Shown here piece after piece: positions 23,068 to 33,233 of a DNA stretch of 64,000 bases. The notes below the pieces were generated by a model, which saw only the letters and a program-made list of their open reading frames with translations, was not told the DNA's origin and made no database searches. Both the position numbers and the translations under genes were made by a program. Within the stretch, counting starts at the first letter, position 1. The number at the start of each line of letters is the position of its first letter. The stretch is from Ehretia macrophylla. Taxonomy: Eukaryota; Streptophyta; Magnoliopsida; Boraginales; Ehretiaceae. The stretch covers positions 38,475,052 through 38,539,051 of the forward strand of contig CM075772.1 of the NCBI GenBank assembly GCA_037974665.1. Reading direction: 5' to 3'.

Positions 23068-24995
23068 TAGGAACGACAATGGGGACAGATTTTGCGGATA
23101 TCTACTATACCCCAGCCCCAAATAGGGCGGAGATTAGGATAGGGGTGAAGAATAACTTTTAATCCTTGTGCGGGGTGGGCCGAGGCGGGGAGATAAGCAC
23201 TTTTCGCCTCACATAAACTACCCCACATAATATAGAGTTATTTTTATATCTTTAGTTTTACATATGTACTGAAATTTTAAATTATAAATATAAAAGTATA
23301 GAAAAATAATATTAGACAAAGTATTGTAAAAGAAATAGGGAAAAAAAAAATTATTGAAAGTATTTTGTAATTATTCTTTTAATCAAAACCATTACATGTC
23401 ATTACTTGACCTTCCTTTTACTATTGATCACAGTGTAGTTAAGAAATTTGTCAGTTATTCCTAGTTGTACTTCAAAATCGTTTCAAACAACATAATTAAG
23501 AATATATTTTAAAGATTTATAATTGCTCTTATATGTGACATGTGATAACCGAAAAAATTATAATCATCAATGCGATCCCAATAAAACAAAAGTATTTTTT
23601 CCACATATAATTCTCATACACAAAGACTCTAGTCAGAATTCATTTTAAATGCTTAAGACTCAATTACTATAATATTATCTTTACTATGTAACTGCAAGCA
23701 TAAGAATCAATATATAATTAATATTTAGCTTTATTTAAGACCTATATGTATATTCATTATTACTATAATTGTAATTTATATTTTTTTAAGTTACATGGTT
23801 TAAATTAAATTTAATTTCATAAAGTTTAAAGAATAATAGAAAACCCACTAGGATGTGGGGGCATGGCGTGTGTTGAGGGCATTTTTTAAGTCGTGGAGAT
23901 ATGTATCTCGCTCCAAACCCTCTCTATTGTAATTCCTAATTACAATGTTCTACTTTATATCGTGTATGCCAGTGCATTGTGGATTAATTGTGTGAGGCTT
24001 ATTTTCTGAGGTATAAATAAACTATACCATAATTACATTAATTTTTCAATGAATCATTACTCAACAGAACATCATGACAACTAAATTATGTGTTAAGTTG
24101 TATGTAGGGATAATTATCGGTAGAGACATCGCACATTGCAATAATCTAACCGTACTTTGACCTTTACACTGAGAAGTTGCTCAGTCAGCTTGCTATGGTA
24201 TAGCAGCCTCTCATATCGAGTATAAAGCAGCACATGGGCAGATTTTGCAGGAGATTTGGTAGAAAATGGGTAATGGGGCGAAAGTGGGGATTAACTTTTA
24301 ACTCTCGAACAGGGTGTGGGGATAAGCTTTTTCTATCTATATAACCCAACCCTAGATACATGTATAGTTATTTTTCTAGATTTAGTATTGCATAAAGCTA
24401 TAAATATAAAAGTATAAAAAAAATAACATTAGAGAAAGTGTAATAAAAATGGATAATAAAAAATATATTATTCAAAATGATTTTGTAATCAAGACTACTA
24501 CATGCATTACTTGAAATTTACTATCATTTGACATAAATACTTCCATTTCTATTGATCATCATGGACTTAAGGAATTTGTTAATTGTTCCTAGTTGTATTT
24601 CAAAAATAGCAACAAACAACATAGTTAAGGATGATATTTAGAGATTTTTAATGCTTAAGACATAATTATTATACTATTATTTTTACTATTTAACTACATG
24701 TATAAGACTCAATATATAATTGACATTTAACCTTTATTTAATACCTATATGTATAATATCATTACTATAATTATAATTATATTTTGAAATTATGTGATTC
24801 AAGTTGAATTTAATATCGCAAGGTTTAAAAGGATAATAAAAAAACCCGGGGGTAATCCCCATTCACCATAGGAAGTTGGGGATGGGTCGGAAGCGAGGGA
24901 TGGGGTATACTACGCGGGGGTGGGTAAGTGTTGCAGGGAGTTTTTAGGTGGCAAGGCGAGGCGTGGGGATAGGTCTCTTCATTCCTAAATTCATC
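23068..24995. mobile_element. hAT-like non-autonomous element with internal duplication
   Basis: The left end TAGGAACGACAATGGGGAC and the right end (reverse complement TTTAGGAATGAAGAGACC, then CTATCCCCACGCC) resemble the TAGGRATGRCAAYGGG termini of plant hAT-type elements. The inside is GC-rich near both ends and AT-rich in the middle. About 23220-23860 and 24340-24845 are diverged copies of one another, each followed by a G-rich end block. No transposase is seen, and a clear 8-base target duplication was not found. Confidence 0.45.
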
Positions 24996-25602
24996 TCATT
25001 GTCATACCTTGTTGTATTGCATATAATTTATATTTATGATGATATCGAAAAAAAAATTCGTTTATAATTTTAACCGAATCTTGCACGCAAAAATTTACTT
25101 CTAGGTACATTTTTTTTTTGCTGGGTTACTTCTAGGTACATTTCGAACAAAATTCCCTCATATATTCAGAAACAGTCATACAAACTAAATTCAATGACCA
25201 GTCAAATATATACATAATTCTATTGTGGTTAATTACAAATAGTCAGACAAACGAAATTCAATGGTTTGTCAAATACATGTATACATAATTCTACTATAAT
25301 TATAAAATATATATTTTTTAACGTTTTAAGCATAATATCATAATATTAACCTTTTCCTTCATTCATTAATAGAGCTGATCTGTCACTTCTATAGGTTGGG
25401 ATTGAAAAGTGAAAGTTATAAAAAATAGATATTTTTCTTTAAAAAAGCTGGTGCTAGTTAGGTTGTTTTGTTGGCTACTAAGGCGATCTCCAACAACTTC
25501 CTTATAGTTTTCTTTACATGTAGAGAAACTTAACTTCGAAAAAATAACAACCAATGAAAATCTCATAGAATTTAATAAGAGGAAAAATCCATATCGAATC
25601 TT
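24996..25602. other. Intergenic; nothing recognised
   Basis: Two short direct repeats ('acttctaggtacatttcg' type at 25098-25145; 'cagtcatacaaactaaattcaatg' type at 25175 and 25240) and a MITE-end-like 'gcgatctccaacaacttcc' at 25482. No gene. Confidence 0.4.
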
Positions 25603-26213
25603 TTGCTTGATATATATTGTTTTTATTAAAACAATATTGATTATACACTACTGCATTTCTAATTTTCGTTTTCCTCGGTTTAATGGATGCAAAGGATGGA
25701 ACCTAAGTTGTTCAACGATGAGAAGTTGACGGAAATAACAAATAGATTTTCCAAAGAAATTGGTAGAGGTTCATACAGTATTGTTGATAAAGGCACAATA
25801 GAGGATGAAATAGTAGTAGTGAAGGCATACCCAAAAATATACCAAGGCGTCTCTAAGAGTATGGACCAGTGGTAGCAATTAACAAGACGGAACTCCAAAA
25901 TAGTGGAGAGTGTCAAATTTATGATCTTACAAGAGCGATTTAACCCCTACTACCATTAGACCATACCCTTGAGTGCAGGGTATATTTTCGCATATGCCTT
26001 CACTGCTACAACTTCATCCTCTATTGTCCCTTTAAAAATAGTACGGTATGAACATCTACCAATTCTTTGAAAGAAATTATTTGTCATTTCTGTCAACTTC
26101 TTATCGTTGAACAACTTGGGTTATGTCCTCTGCATGAATAAAACCGAGGAAAACGAAAATTAGGAATGCAGTAGTGTATAATCAATATTGTTTTAATAAA
26201 AACTATATATAGA
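25603..26213. repeat. Palindromic inverted duplication of a kinase exon
   Basis: The left arm (about 25603-25885, plus sense) and right arm (about 25940-26213, minus sense) are inverted copies, estimated at 85-90% identity, with a ~55-base spacer. Each arm holds intron sequence ('aacaatattgattatacact') followed by the kinase exon that corresponds to 43106-43264 of the kinase gene at 41.9-44.7 kb. A transcript across it would fold into a ~270-base stem whose arms match that gene's second exon. Confidence 0.85.
25687..25875 (+). pseudogene. Kinase N-lobe fragment (left palindrome arm)
   Basis: The frame encodes a kinase start region: EPKLFNDEKLTEIT, a glycine loop GRGSYSIVDKG, and VVVKAY with the ATP-contact lysine, then runs out at TAG 25875. 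It matches exon 2 of the minus-strand kinase gene (43264-43106). No further kinase exons follow on this strand, so it is a fragment of about one exon. Confidence 0.75.
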
Positions 26214-26296
26214 GTTTGTATAGATTTGATTACCACCTGTATGTAGTAGCAAATGGAAGCTTTTTTGGAAGCTTTTTTGCTGTATCTTCTTGACAT
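25980..26296 (-). pseudogene. Kinase exon 1 plus degraded exon 2 (right palindrome arm)
   Basis: Exon 1 is intact at 26296-26237: ATG, 20 codons rich in Ser, Lys and Tyr, then the GTGGTA donor, as in the kinase gene. Exon 2 (about 26130-25980) keeps the sequence but has disruptions, for example 'aggacataacccaag' where the gene has 'gaacccaaag', and a glycine-loop change. It then meets the palindrome centre, so the rest of the kinase is missing. The 5' flank to about 26400 also matches the kinase gene's. Confidence 0.65.
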
Positions 26297-26682
26297 TTTT
26301 ACAAGTAATGTTAGTAGACTTGTGATAAAAAAAAAAAGAGTGAATAGTTCGATTGTTTAACAGCTTAATTTGTATTGCAATTAATTTGTAAGAACGAGTT
26401 GTTCCTATCATATGGTTGTAAACTTGGCTATAATCAAGAAACTTTATTTTGCATCAACAAATGTTGGGACCATACTCTCATTCGAAGAGCCACTTTTATG
26501 TATTTTAATGAAGACGTTGCCATATCTGAAGTATTTGCAATTGCTCTATCAAGTACATATATTGAAGAGTCAGCTTGTTGATTGCTATTGTTATGTAAGA
26601 TATGACAAGTCAGTGCTTGATTTAAAAACTTCAACTACTAAAGAGTATATTGTGACAGAAAACTGGCAATAATGCTAAAAAA

Positions 26683-27537
26683 TCCTTGTCAATTTGCTTT
26701 TTAAGTTCAAGAATGTATCCATAAAGTTTAGTTTTCCTTTGGTTTATTTCATCCAATTGTCTCCGAAATAATCTAACATCACTCCTAGCTGCCTCTAGTT
26801 CTTTCCTCAGCTGCTCCTCTTCCGCACGAACTACTTTATTGTCCATGGTTAACATTTCTAGATCCTGTAGAGCGATCTTCAAGAAAAAAGAGGAGAAACT
26901 TATTAGTCACACATCATTATAATTAGAGCGGCACTATATAAAAGTAAAAAACGAGTAATAAAAAAATGGACGATATCTAGTATTTCTCTTGTAATTAACG
27001 AACAAAGTTAACAACTATTTCTTACTTTAAGATATCCCTCAAGACTCTTTTTAGGCTCATCTATAACTTTCCCCAAGTCCAAGCGTTTCCACTCATGTTA
27101 AATCTTTGGTTTAATATGAGCTTTAGAAATAGGCTTCTCTTTTGCCTGTTGAATTTCCTTAAGAATCCGCCTCTCATCGACCAAATTATTGCATCCATGT
27201 TGCATGCGATGACACAAGCTCTTAATATATTTTTGCTCGTCTGTCTCACCCTGAAAAATGAAAAAAAAAAAATTAAACATGATTAGTATAACTTAAGATA
27301 TTAATATCAAGAAAACAAGGGAACAAAATGTCATAGTATCAAATTGTTTTTTGTTTCATTGATGGAATTTAATCTTACATGTTCATTTTGCTACTGTGAT
27401 GCTCCACGGCCATGCAGAGCTTTCTGCAGTAACTCAATTTTCATTCTTGTGTCGACAATCTCACTTGTGAACCCATGGCAATATCGTCTGCGATATCGTA
27501 TGTATTTCACTGTGGGAGTTAAGTAATTTCGATCCCA
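26683..27537 (-). pseudogene. PPI1-like coiled-coil protein, broken gene fragment
   Basis: Three exon-like pieces on the minus strand: 27537-27379 (acceptor TATAG, donor GTAAGA), 27250-27026 (donor GTAAG) and 26876 to about 26683. They encode a charged coiled coil: VKYIRYRRRY, then IKSLCHRMQHGCNNLVDERR, ILKEIQQ, then AEEEQLRKELEAARSDVRLF and KLYGYILELKKQIDK. This order resembles proton pump interactor 1 and its plant relatives, which bind the regulatory tail of the plasma-membrane H+-ATPase. In-frame stops at 27391-27393 (TAG) and 27098-27100 (TAA), and no detectable N- or C-terminal exons, mark it as a pseudogene. Family assignment is from recalled motif order. Confidence 0.6.
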
Positions 27538-27540
27538 CTA

Positions 27541-28269
27541 TACGGACAAACACAGTAAGGAACGATGTTAGATACCATTTTACACAGTAATTTCTAGAAA
27601 AATAATGTTTATGTGACTCAAATGATGTTTCACCTCTTCGTATGTTAAGAATTCAAATATTAAACGTCAAATCCTCTTTTTTACAATGCAAATGCTTACA
27701 TACAAGGGATGTTGAATCATCACCCAAGTAAATTATACCAATACTATGTTTTATTTTTCTTTTTTTCCTTTCCTATTTTTTCTTTCACGTTCTTCTTAGT
27801 ATTCTTTTCTCCGTATATCTCATTGTCATGTATAATTAGAATATTGGTAATTTATATTGCATTAGGTTTTCACCATTGTGAGAAATTTTGTGTAAAATTT
27901 TTCGATACAACTCATAATTAGTTCTAAATAATAAAAGGATTCTTTCAGTTACCTTATTAAAAACTATCTTATTAAGATAAGACTATGAAAATTAAAGATG
28001 AATTTAGAGAATTGAATAAACTAAGCATGTTGATTTCAAGACAAGTTAAAAAACAATGAACTTTAGTTTTTCGTATATTCTCAACACTTCTACTTCATCT
28101 TGATTAGACATCCTAGTCTATTACAATCTCATCATATACATTTTCCCTCCTCACCAATATTATTTTATATGAGAAAAAAATTAAAAGAGTAATATCTACA
28201 ACTGAAAAAGTCCAAACTATTTAAAAATTCTATATATTCCTATTTCTAAAAATTAATTTTCATTGATGA
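27541..28269. other. Intergenic; short dispersed duplicate of 39.0-39.2 kb
   Basis: 27750-27890 matches 39030-39170 ('cctttcctattttttcttt', 'tttatattgcattag', 'ttcaccattgtgagaaa'). The rest is AT-rich with no gene seen. Confidence 0.5.
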
Positions 28270-29664
28270 TGTCACGACCTGAGTCCAGACCCCCGAGCTC
28301 GCAGGCGCGACTAGTGTTCTAAGCATAAGAAACATGTACTTAGATCTATTTCCTACTAGCCCAAAATTGTTAACTCAAGTTATTCTTTATACCCACAACA
28401 TCCATTTATAAACCACACAATCACACTATCTCCCACCGATGTGGGATATCACATACACCCCCGTTAAGGACCTAATATCCTCATCAGAGGCACACATACC
28501 TAGGACCAACCAGGCGGTGAACGATTTTAGAGATGACTCCTATAGGTTAACGATATGGTTTCCACCGTCTATTTAATGTAGCACTTTGTCCCGTATAACA
28601 CTTAACTCTCCTATCGGCTAGTGAACTGCTTTGAATACCATTCTATCACGCCCTGAGCCCGAACCCCGGACCCGCATGTGCGACTGGTGTTGTAGGCATA
28701 AGAAATAATTACTTGGGCCTCTTCCTACTAGCCCAAAATAGTTAATCCAAGTTGTCTCTTATATCCACAACACCCACTTATATACCACACAATCACACTA
28801 TCTCCCACCAATGTAGGATGTCACATACACACCCCTTTAAGGACCTGACATCCTTGTCAGGGGCACGTAAACCTAGGTCTAACCAGGCGGTATAGGATTT
28901 TAGAGATGGCTCCTACGGGTTCAAGAGGTGGCTCTCACCAACCTTCTAGGTGTAGCACTTTGCCCCATATAGCACTTAACTCCCCCACCAGCTAGTGACT
29001 GATTTTGATACAATTCTGTCACGCTTCGAGCCCAGACCCCCGATTAGTCATAGCATTTTGTCACACATAGTACTTAGCTCTGGCACCGATTAGTGACCTG
29101 CTCTGATACCATTCTATCACGCCCCGAGTCCAGACCCCCGGACCTGCAGACGAGACTAGTGTTTTAGGTATAAGGAACAACTACTCGGACCCTCTTTTCT
29201 ACTGGCCCAAAATGGCTAACCCAAGTTATTCCTTATACCCACAACACCCATTTATAAATCACACTATCTCCCACCGATGTGGGATGTCACATACACCCTT
29301 GTTAAGGACATGATGTCCTCGTCAGGGGCACACATACCCAGGACCAACTAGGCGGTAAAGGATTCTAGAGGTAGCTGCTACAAGTTCAAGAGGTGGCTCC
29401 CACCAGCCTTCTAGGTGTAGCATTTTGCCTCGCATAACACTTAATTCTCATATCGGCTAGTGACCTACTTTGATACAATCTGTCACGCTCCGAGTCCAGA
29501 TCCCCGAGCTCATAGGCGCGACTAGTGTTTTAGACATAATAAACAACTACTTGGGTCTCTTTCCTACTGACCCAAAATAATTAACTCAAGTTTTTCCTTA
29601 TATCCACAACACCCACTTATAAATCACATAATCACACTATCTCTCACCGATATGGGATGCCATA
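28270..29664 (-). mobile_element. Tandem TRIM retrotransposon array (5 LTRs, 4 internal segments)
   Basis: Read on the minus strand, LTRs of about 180 bases begin TGTGATATCCCACATCGG or similar and end GTGACA. Each is followed by GAATGGTATCA, an initiator-Met tRNA-type primer site, a ~190-base internal segment without coding, and a purine stretch (AACGGGGGTG) before the next LTR. LTRs are at 28270-28453, 28644-28825, 29017-29045 (truncated), 29115-29291 and 29481-29664. The pattern LTR-internal-LTR repeated head to tail fits terminal-repeat retrotransposons in miniature (TRIM) expanded by unequal recombination. It moves only with helper enzymes. Confidence 0.8.
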
Positions 29665-31239
29665 GTTGATCCATTGAAGACATTCTTCGTAAAAATTACT
29701 AAAAATAATGATACAAATTAAAATTTAAAATAAAAAATAAAAAAGTTTCTATTCTTGTCCCTTTTTCTTTTCCCTTTTCCTTTTTCTCTTGCATTAGTTC
29801 TTTTTTTCATATTTTTTAATCTCTTTTGGCCATGCTTCTTCCTTGAAGGGCTTAGAAATTAAATTTCATTTAGTACTATTTATTACTTAACTTATAAAAG
29901 AATTCCTTGCTCTTTTCACAATGGGTTCACATTGGATAAGAATTTGGGTAAATGCTCGTGGCATTGAAACTTCCAGAATAGCTTAGTGGGGTTTTCAACA
30001 AAAATCATTTCTCGTATAACTTATGCTCCCAACATAATATAGTTGATCTGATTTCTAACTTTACCTTGATGTCACGAATTTTCCAATTTTTAACCAAATT
30101 ACCTTTTTTTTTTCTTAATTCACAAGAAAGTCTTAATCCATACAAACATATCAAATGATGTTACTTGTAAGAATTGATCTCGTAATTGTATAATAGTGGG
30201 TTAATTATCACGCATAGTCTTGGTTAACAAAGACTACATTAAAAATGAATAGTATACCATAATTGTCAGATTAATTTTCATAGTGTATTTTTCGTTTAAC
30301 ATTATTATGCACCATACAGGAGTGTACAGGTACTTTCTACTTAGCGTTGCTATATTTCTATCAATTACATTAAATTGTATAGTAGCATCATATTATATTA
30401 TAATTTTTTTAGATTTTTTCTTAGGTTTAATTTTATTTACGAACATTAGCATCGAATGATGATGGGAATGGGTCAAATAAGCTTCCCTAATGCCTGAAAA
30501 TGGACAAAGCAAGATTGACTAAATTGTGTGGAAAGGGCTCAAAGACGTGTTGTAACCAACTGTGAAAAATCAACCGAATATTCTAGACTGAAAACATGAT
30601 TTATTAGTCCTTGAAAGTTTTTACTCTTTTTATTAAGTATAATTCTACAAAAAGTATGATTCACCTTAATTGTTGGACTGTAAAATCTATAAATTTCACG
30701 TCGAAAAAGTCTAGATATTTTTAAATTGATTTATTATTTATTCAATTATATCCAGTTTATTCAGCATTCAGCACATGCACTCTTTTAAAATAGAAATATC
30801 ACCCTTTTATCTGAAAATTAGGTTTAACATGTAGAAATTAGGTATAATATGGGTTTGATTGAATTAGAGTCAAGTGCAAAATGCCAATATTAGGGGCTGA
30901 AACACTATAATAGAACATTTTTAGATTAATACTCGATATATTAGTAATCTCTTTTAAACAATAAAATTATCTGATCCTGACTTGGAATTAATATAAAAAA
31001 TTAATCTCGATAAAATTATAAGATAATATATTTAAAATATGATTTTTATTTTTGTATTTATAGGCCCAAATATTTTATAAATTAATAATTAATTAAATTC
31101 TAAATAATAAATTAATTATGAAATTTTCTTAAAACATACACGCGCTATTGTAGGTTTTACAAGATGTATCCAAGACGTTCTAGGTCTAGGACGTTTTGTA
31201 GAATTTTCAAAACTGGTTTGGTTTGGGACTCGTAAATGA
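29665..31239. other. Intergenic upstream of the plus-strand pseudokinase
   Basis: AT-rich, no gene found. About 30920-31130 carries 'ttaattaattaaattctaa'-type sequence reminiscent of decayed Emigrant-like ends, but TIRs could not be paired. Confidence 0.4.
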
Positions 31240-31444
31240 TGGGTTAAGGTTGAGGTTGGAGTTGGGCCACATACGGACATGGCCACGTGCGTAATACTAG
31301 TATCTTATATAAACCCCCCTCACGTGGTGATTAGAAAAACACTTTGAGGGCTGCTTTGTCGTGTGGTTGCCGGTACCTCCTTCGAAGCTTCTTCTGTCCT
31401 TTTCTTGTCGTTTTGGAGAGAGACGCCCAAAGAGCACCAAACTA
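31240..31444 (+). promoter_or_regulatory. Promoter and 5' UTR of the plus-strand pseudokinase
   Basis: TATATAAA at 31306-31313 is the TATA box candidate. Two CACGTG G-boxes flank it, at 31284-31289 and 31321-31326; in plants these bind bZIP or bHLH factors. The block from 'ttgaggttggagttgggcc' to 'aaagagcaccaaacta' is conserved with the minus-strand paralog's promoter at 18885-19065. Transcription probably starts near 31335, and the UTR exon ends at the GTATTT donor at 31445. Confidence 0.6.
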
Positions 31445-31683
31445 GTATTTCAACTTCGAAACCTCTTTTATCTTTTCTTTCTCTTTCAATTTTCTTTTTT
31501 ATATGAATATGTTTCATTGGATTAATTTTCTTTTCTCTCTTTCTTTTCCTTTTGTATCTCGAATGTTTCGTTTTCTCTTTTCTTTTTATGCATCTGAAAA
31601 TTTGAATTTTTTTGCCTTTATTCTGTAAACTTGTTGACTTCGAGTAAACACTTTTTATTTTTGTTTTTGTTTTTTTAATTTAG

Positions 31684-31694
31684 GTATATATATA

Positions 31695-31746
<52 letters not shown>
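31684..31746. repeat. (TA)n microsatellite
   Basis: About 30 TA units with one interruption, in the 5' UTR intron. Confidence 0.95.
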
Positions 31747-31749
<3 letters not shown>

Positions 31750-32406
31750 TCACGAATGTGGATTTTTTTTTTCTACATTTATTTTAGCTTGTGGAAATCC
31801 CGTTAGCCTTTTTATAAAGTTGTTAGCTTTTGGGCCTGAGTTGCTCAATTCTTTTGCTTCTTAGGAACTCAGTATGTTTATGTACTTATCATGCACAAAT
31901 ATGATTTTTTATTTATTTTTCTTTTGAATGAGCATGTATAAAAATTTAAAAATTTAGCCCTTTTCTTCATATAAAAGCTTTGAGATTGTGAAAAGGATTG
32001 CTCATGCACCTAGGCGTCTGAACTTTATTATAAAAAAAATAATTAAAGAATGTAAGTTTATACAATTGTAAGCATGGTTTTGTATAGAAAAAATGACATA
32101 CTTCTGTATCAAGTTGTTATTTTTGTTATCCGGGTGTTGACTGCCAGGATTATTCACATGATCCCTGTGATCAAATTGAGATTCAAATTTGTTATCAATG
32201 ATGTAAACTGCTTAAAACCTCTTTGAAGTGTTGACATGCATAATTGATTTGTCACCCTATGCCTTTTAAAATGTGAGTTTGATTTAAGTTTGTAATAATT
32301 TTATGTTGTGCGTGATACTGTGAGTGAGTACTAGTTTCTGCTACACATTTGCTTCTGTAATGGGATGGAAAATTGTAAAGGTGAAAGGGATGATATTGGT
32401 AAAGAT

Positions 32407-32613
32407 CAGTGTTCGAAAAGGCGCACCTTAGAGGCGAGGCGCACCCTCATCGCTTAAAAGGCCTAAGACAAGGCGATTTTATCTAGGTGCACCAAGGCGC
32501 ACGAGGTGACCGCCTTGGTCGCCTTTTGTAAAATAGTTATATTTTGTCAATATTTGTCTTTTGTTTTGGTAGTATGTGTTTAAATTACAAAAATACCCTT
32601 GACCTTTTGATGA

Positions 32614-32651
<38 letters not shown>

Positions 32652-32849
32652 ATGTGTGTGTGTGTGCAAGATGTTTTTGAGTCAAAAATTATTTAATTAA
32701 AGCTTCTATCTTAGTGTTCTTTAATTTCGTAACTTATTTTTCATAAACATAAGAAATGTACCTTACTTTGCTCAGGCACGTGCCTTCGCATTGCGCCTTG
32801 CACCTAGACACTAGGACTCCCTATCGTTTTAGTGCCTTTTTATACACTG
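32407..32849. mobile_element. hAT-type MITE in the 5' UTR intron
   Basis: Ends CAGTGTTCGAAAAGGCGC and (reverse complement of the right end) CAGTGTATAAAAAGGCAC, flanked by 8-base near-identical duplications GTAAAGAT (32399-32406) and GTAAAGAG (32850-32857). Subterminal AAGGCG/CGCCTT words recur. The inside has a TA-TG microsatellite (32616-32664). CAGTG ends with 8-base duplication fit hAT. No open frame. Confidence 0.8.
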
Positions 32850-33233
32850 GTAAAGAGGAATGCAATTTTCTTTGTGTGATTATGAGGAAATGGTGGGCGT
32901 GAACTCAGATGGCCGTCCTTGCATTACCATAGTGGTTGCAGTATTAGGATACAATGTACCCTTCTTTGCGCATCCTTATATAAAGGAAAATGTTCTCTAG
33001 CTGCACGTGTTTCTATTCATTTTATGCATACTTACCAGTAGTTACATATATATTGTTATTACTTGCTAAATGTGGTTTAATCTGAATCGATGAATCGGTA
33101 TGCTAATGTAGAATAGTATATAACTAACAGACAATGATTCTTTCTAGTTTTCATGTCTCGTAATCTTTTCTGATTTTTCATTTCTTCACCTCTGACATTA
33201 TTTCCATCTGCTTTAATTGGAACAGTGGAGGGA

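Larger units (their letters stand above)
31445..33225 (+). other. 5' UTR intron of the plus-strand pseudokinase gene
   Basis: Inferred from the paralog: donor GTATTT at 31445, acceptor AACAG ending at 33225. At 1.78 kb it is nearly three times the paralog's intron. The difference is partly explained by a (TA)n run and a 443-base hAT MITE inside it. Confidence 0.55.

Noticed and set aside
28270-29664. First read as a CRISPR-like or satellite array because of regular ~370-base repeats
   Set aside because: Units contain LTR ends, a tRNA-Met primer site and a purine tract, which identify TRIM retrotransposons; spacers are not unique.
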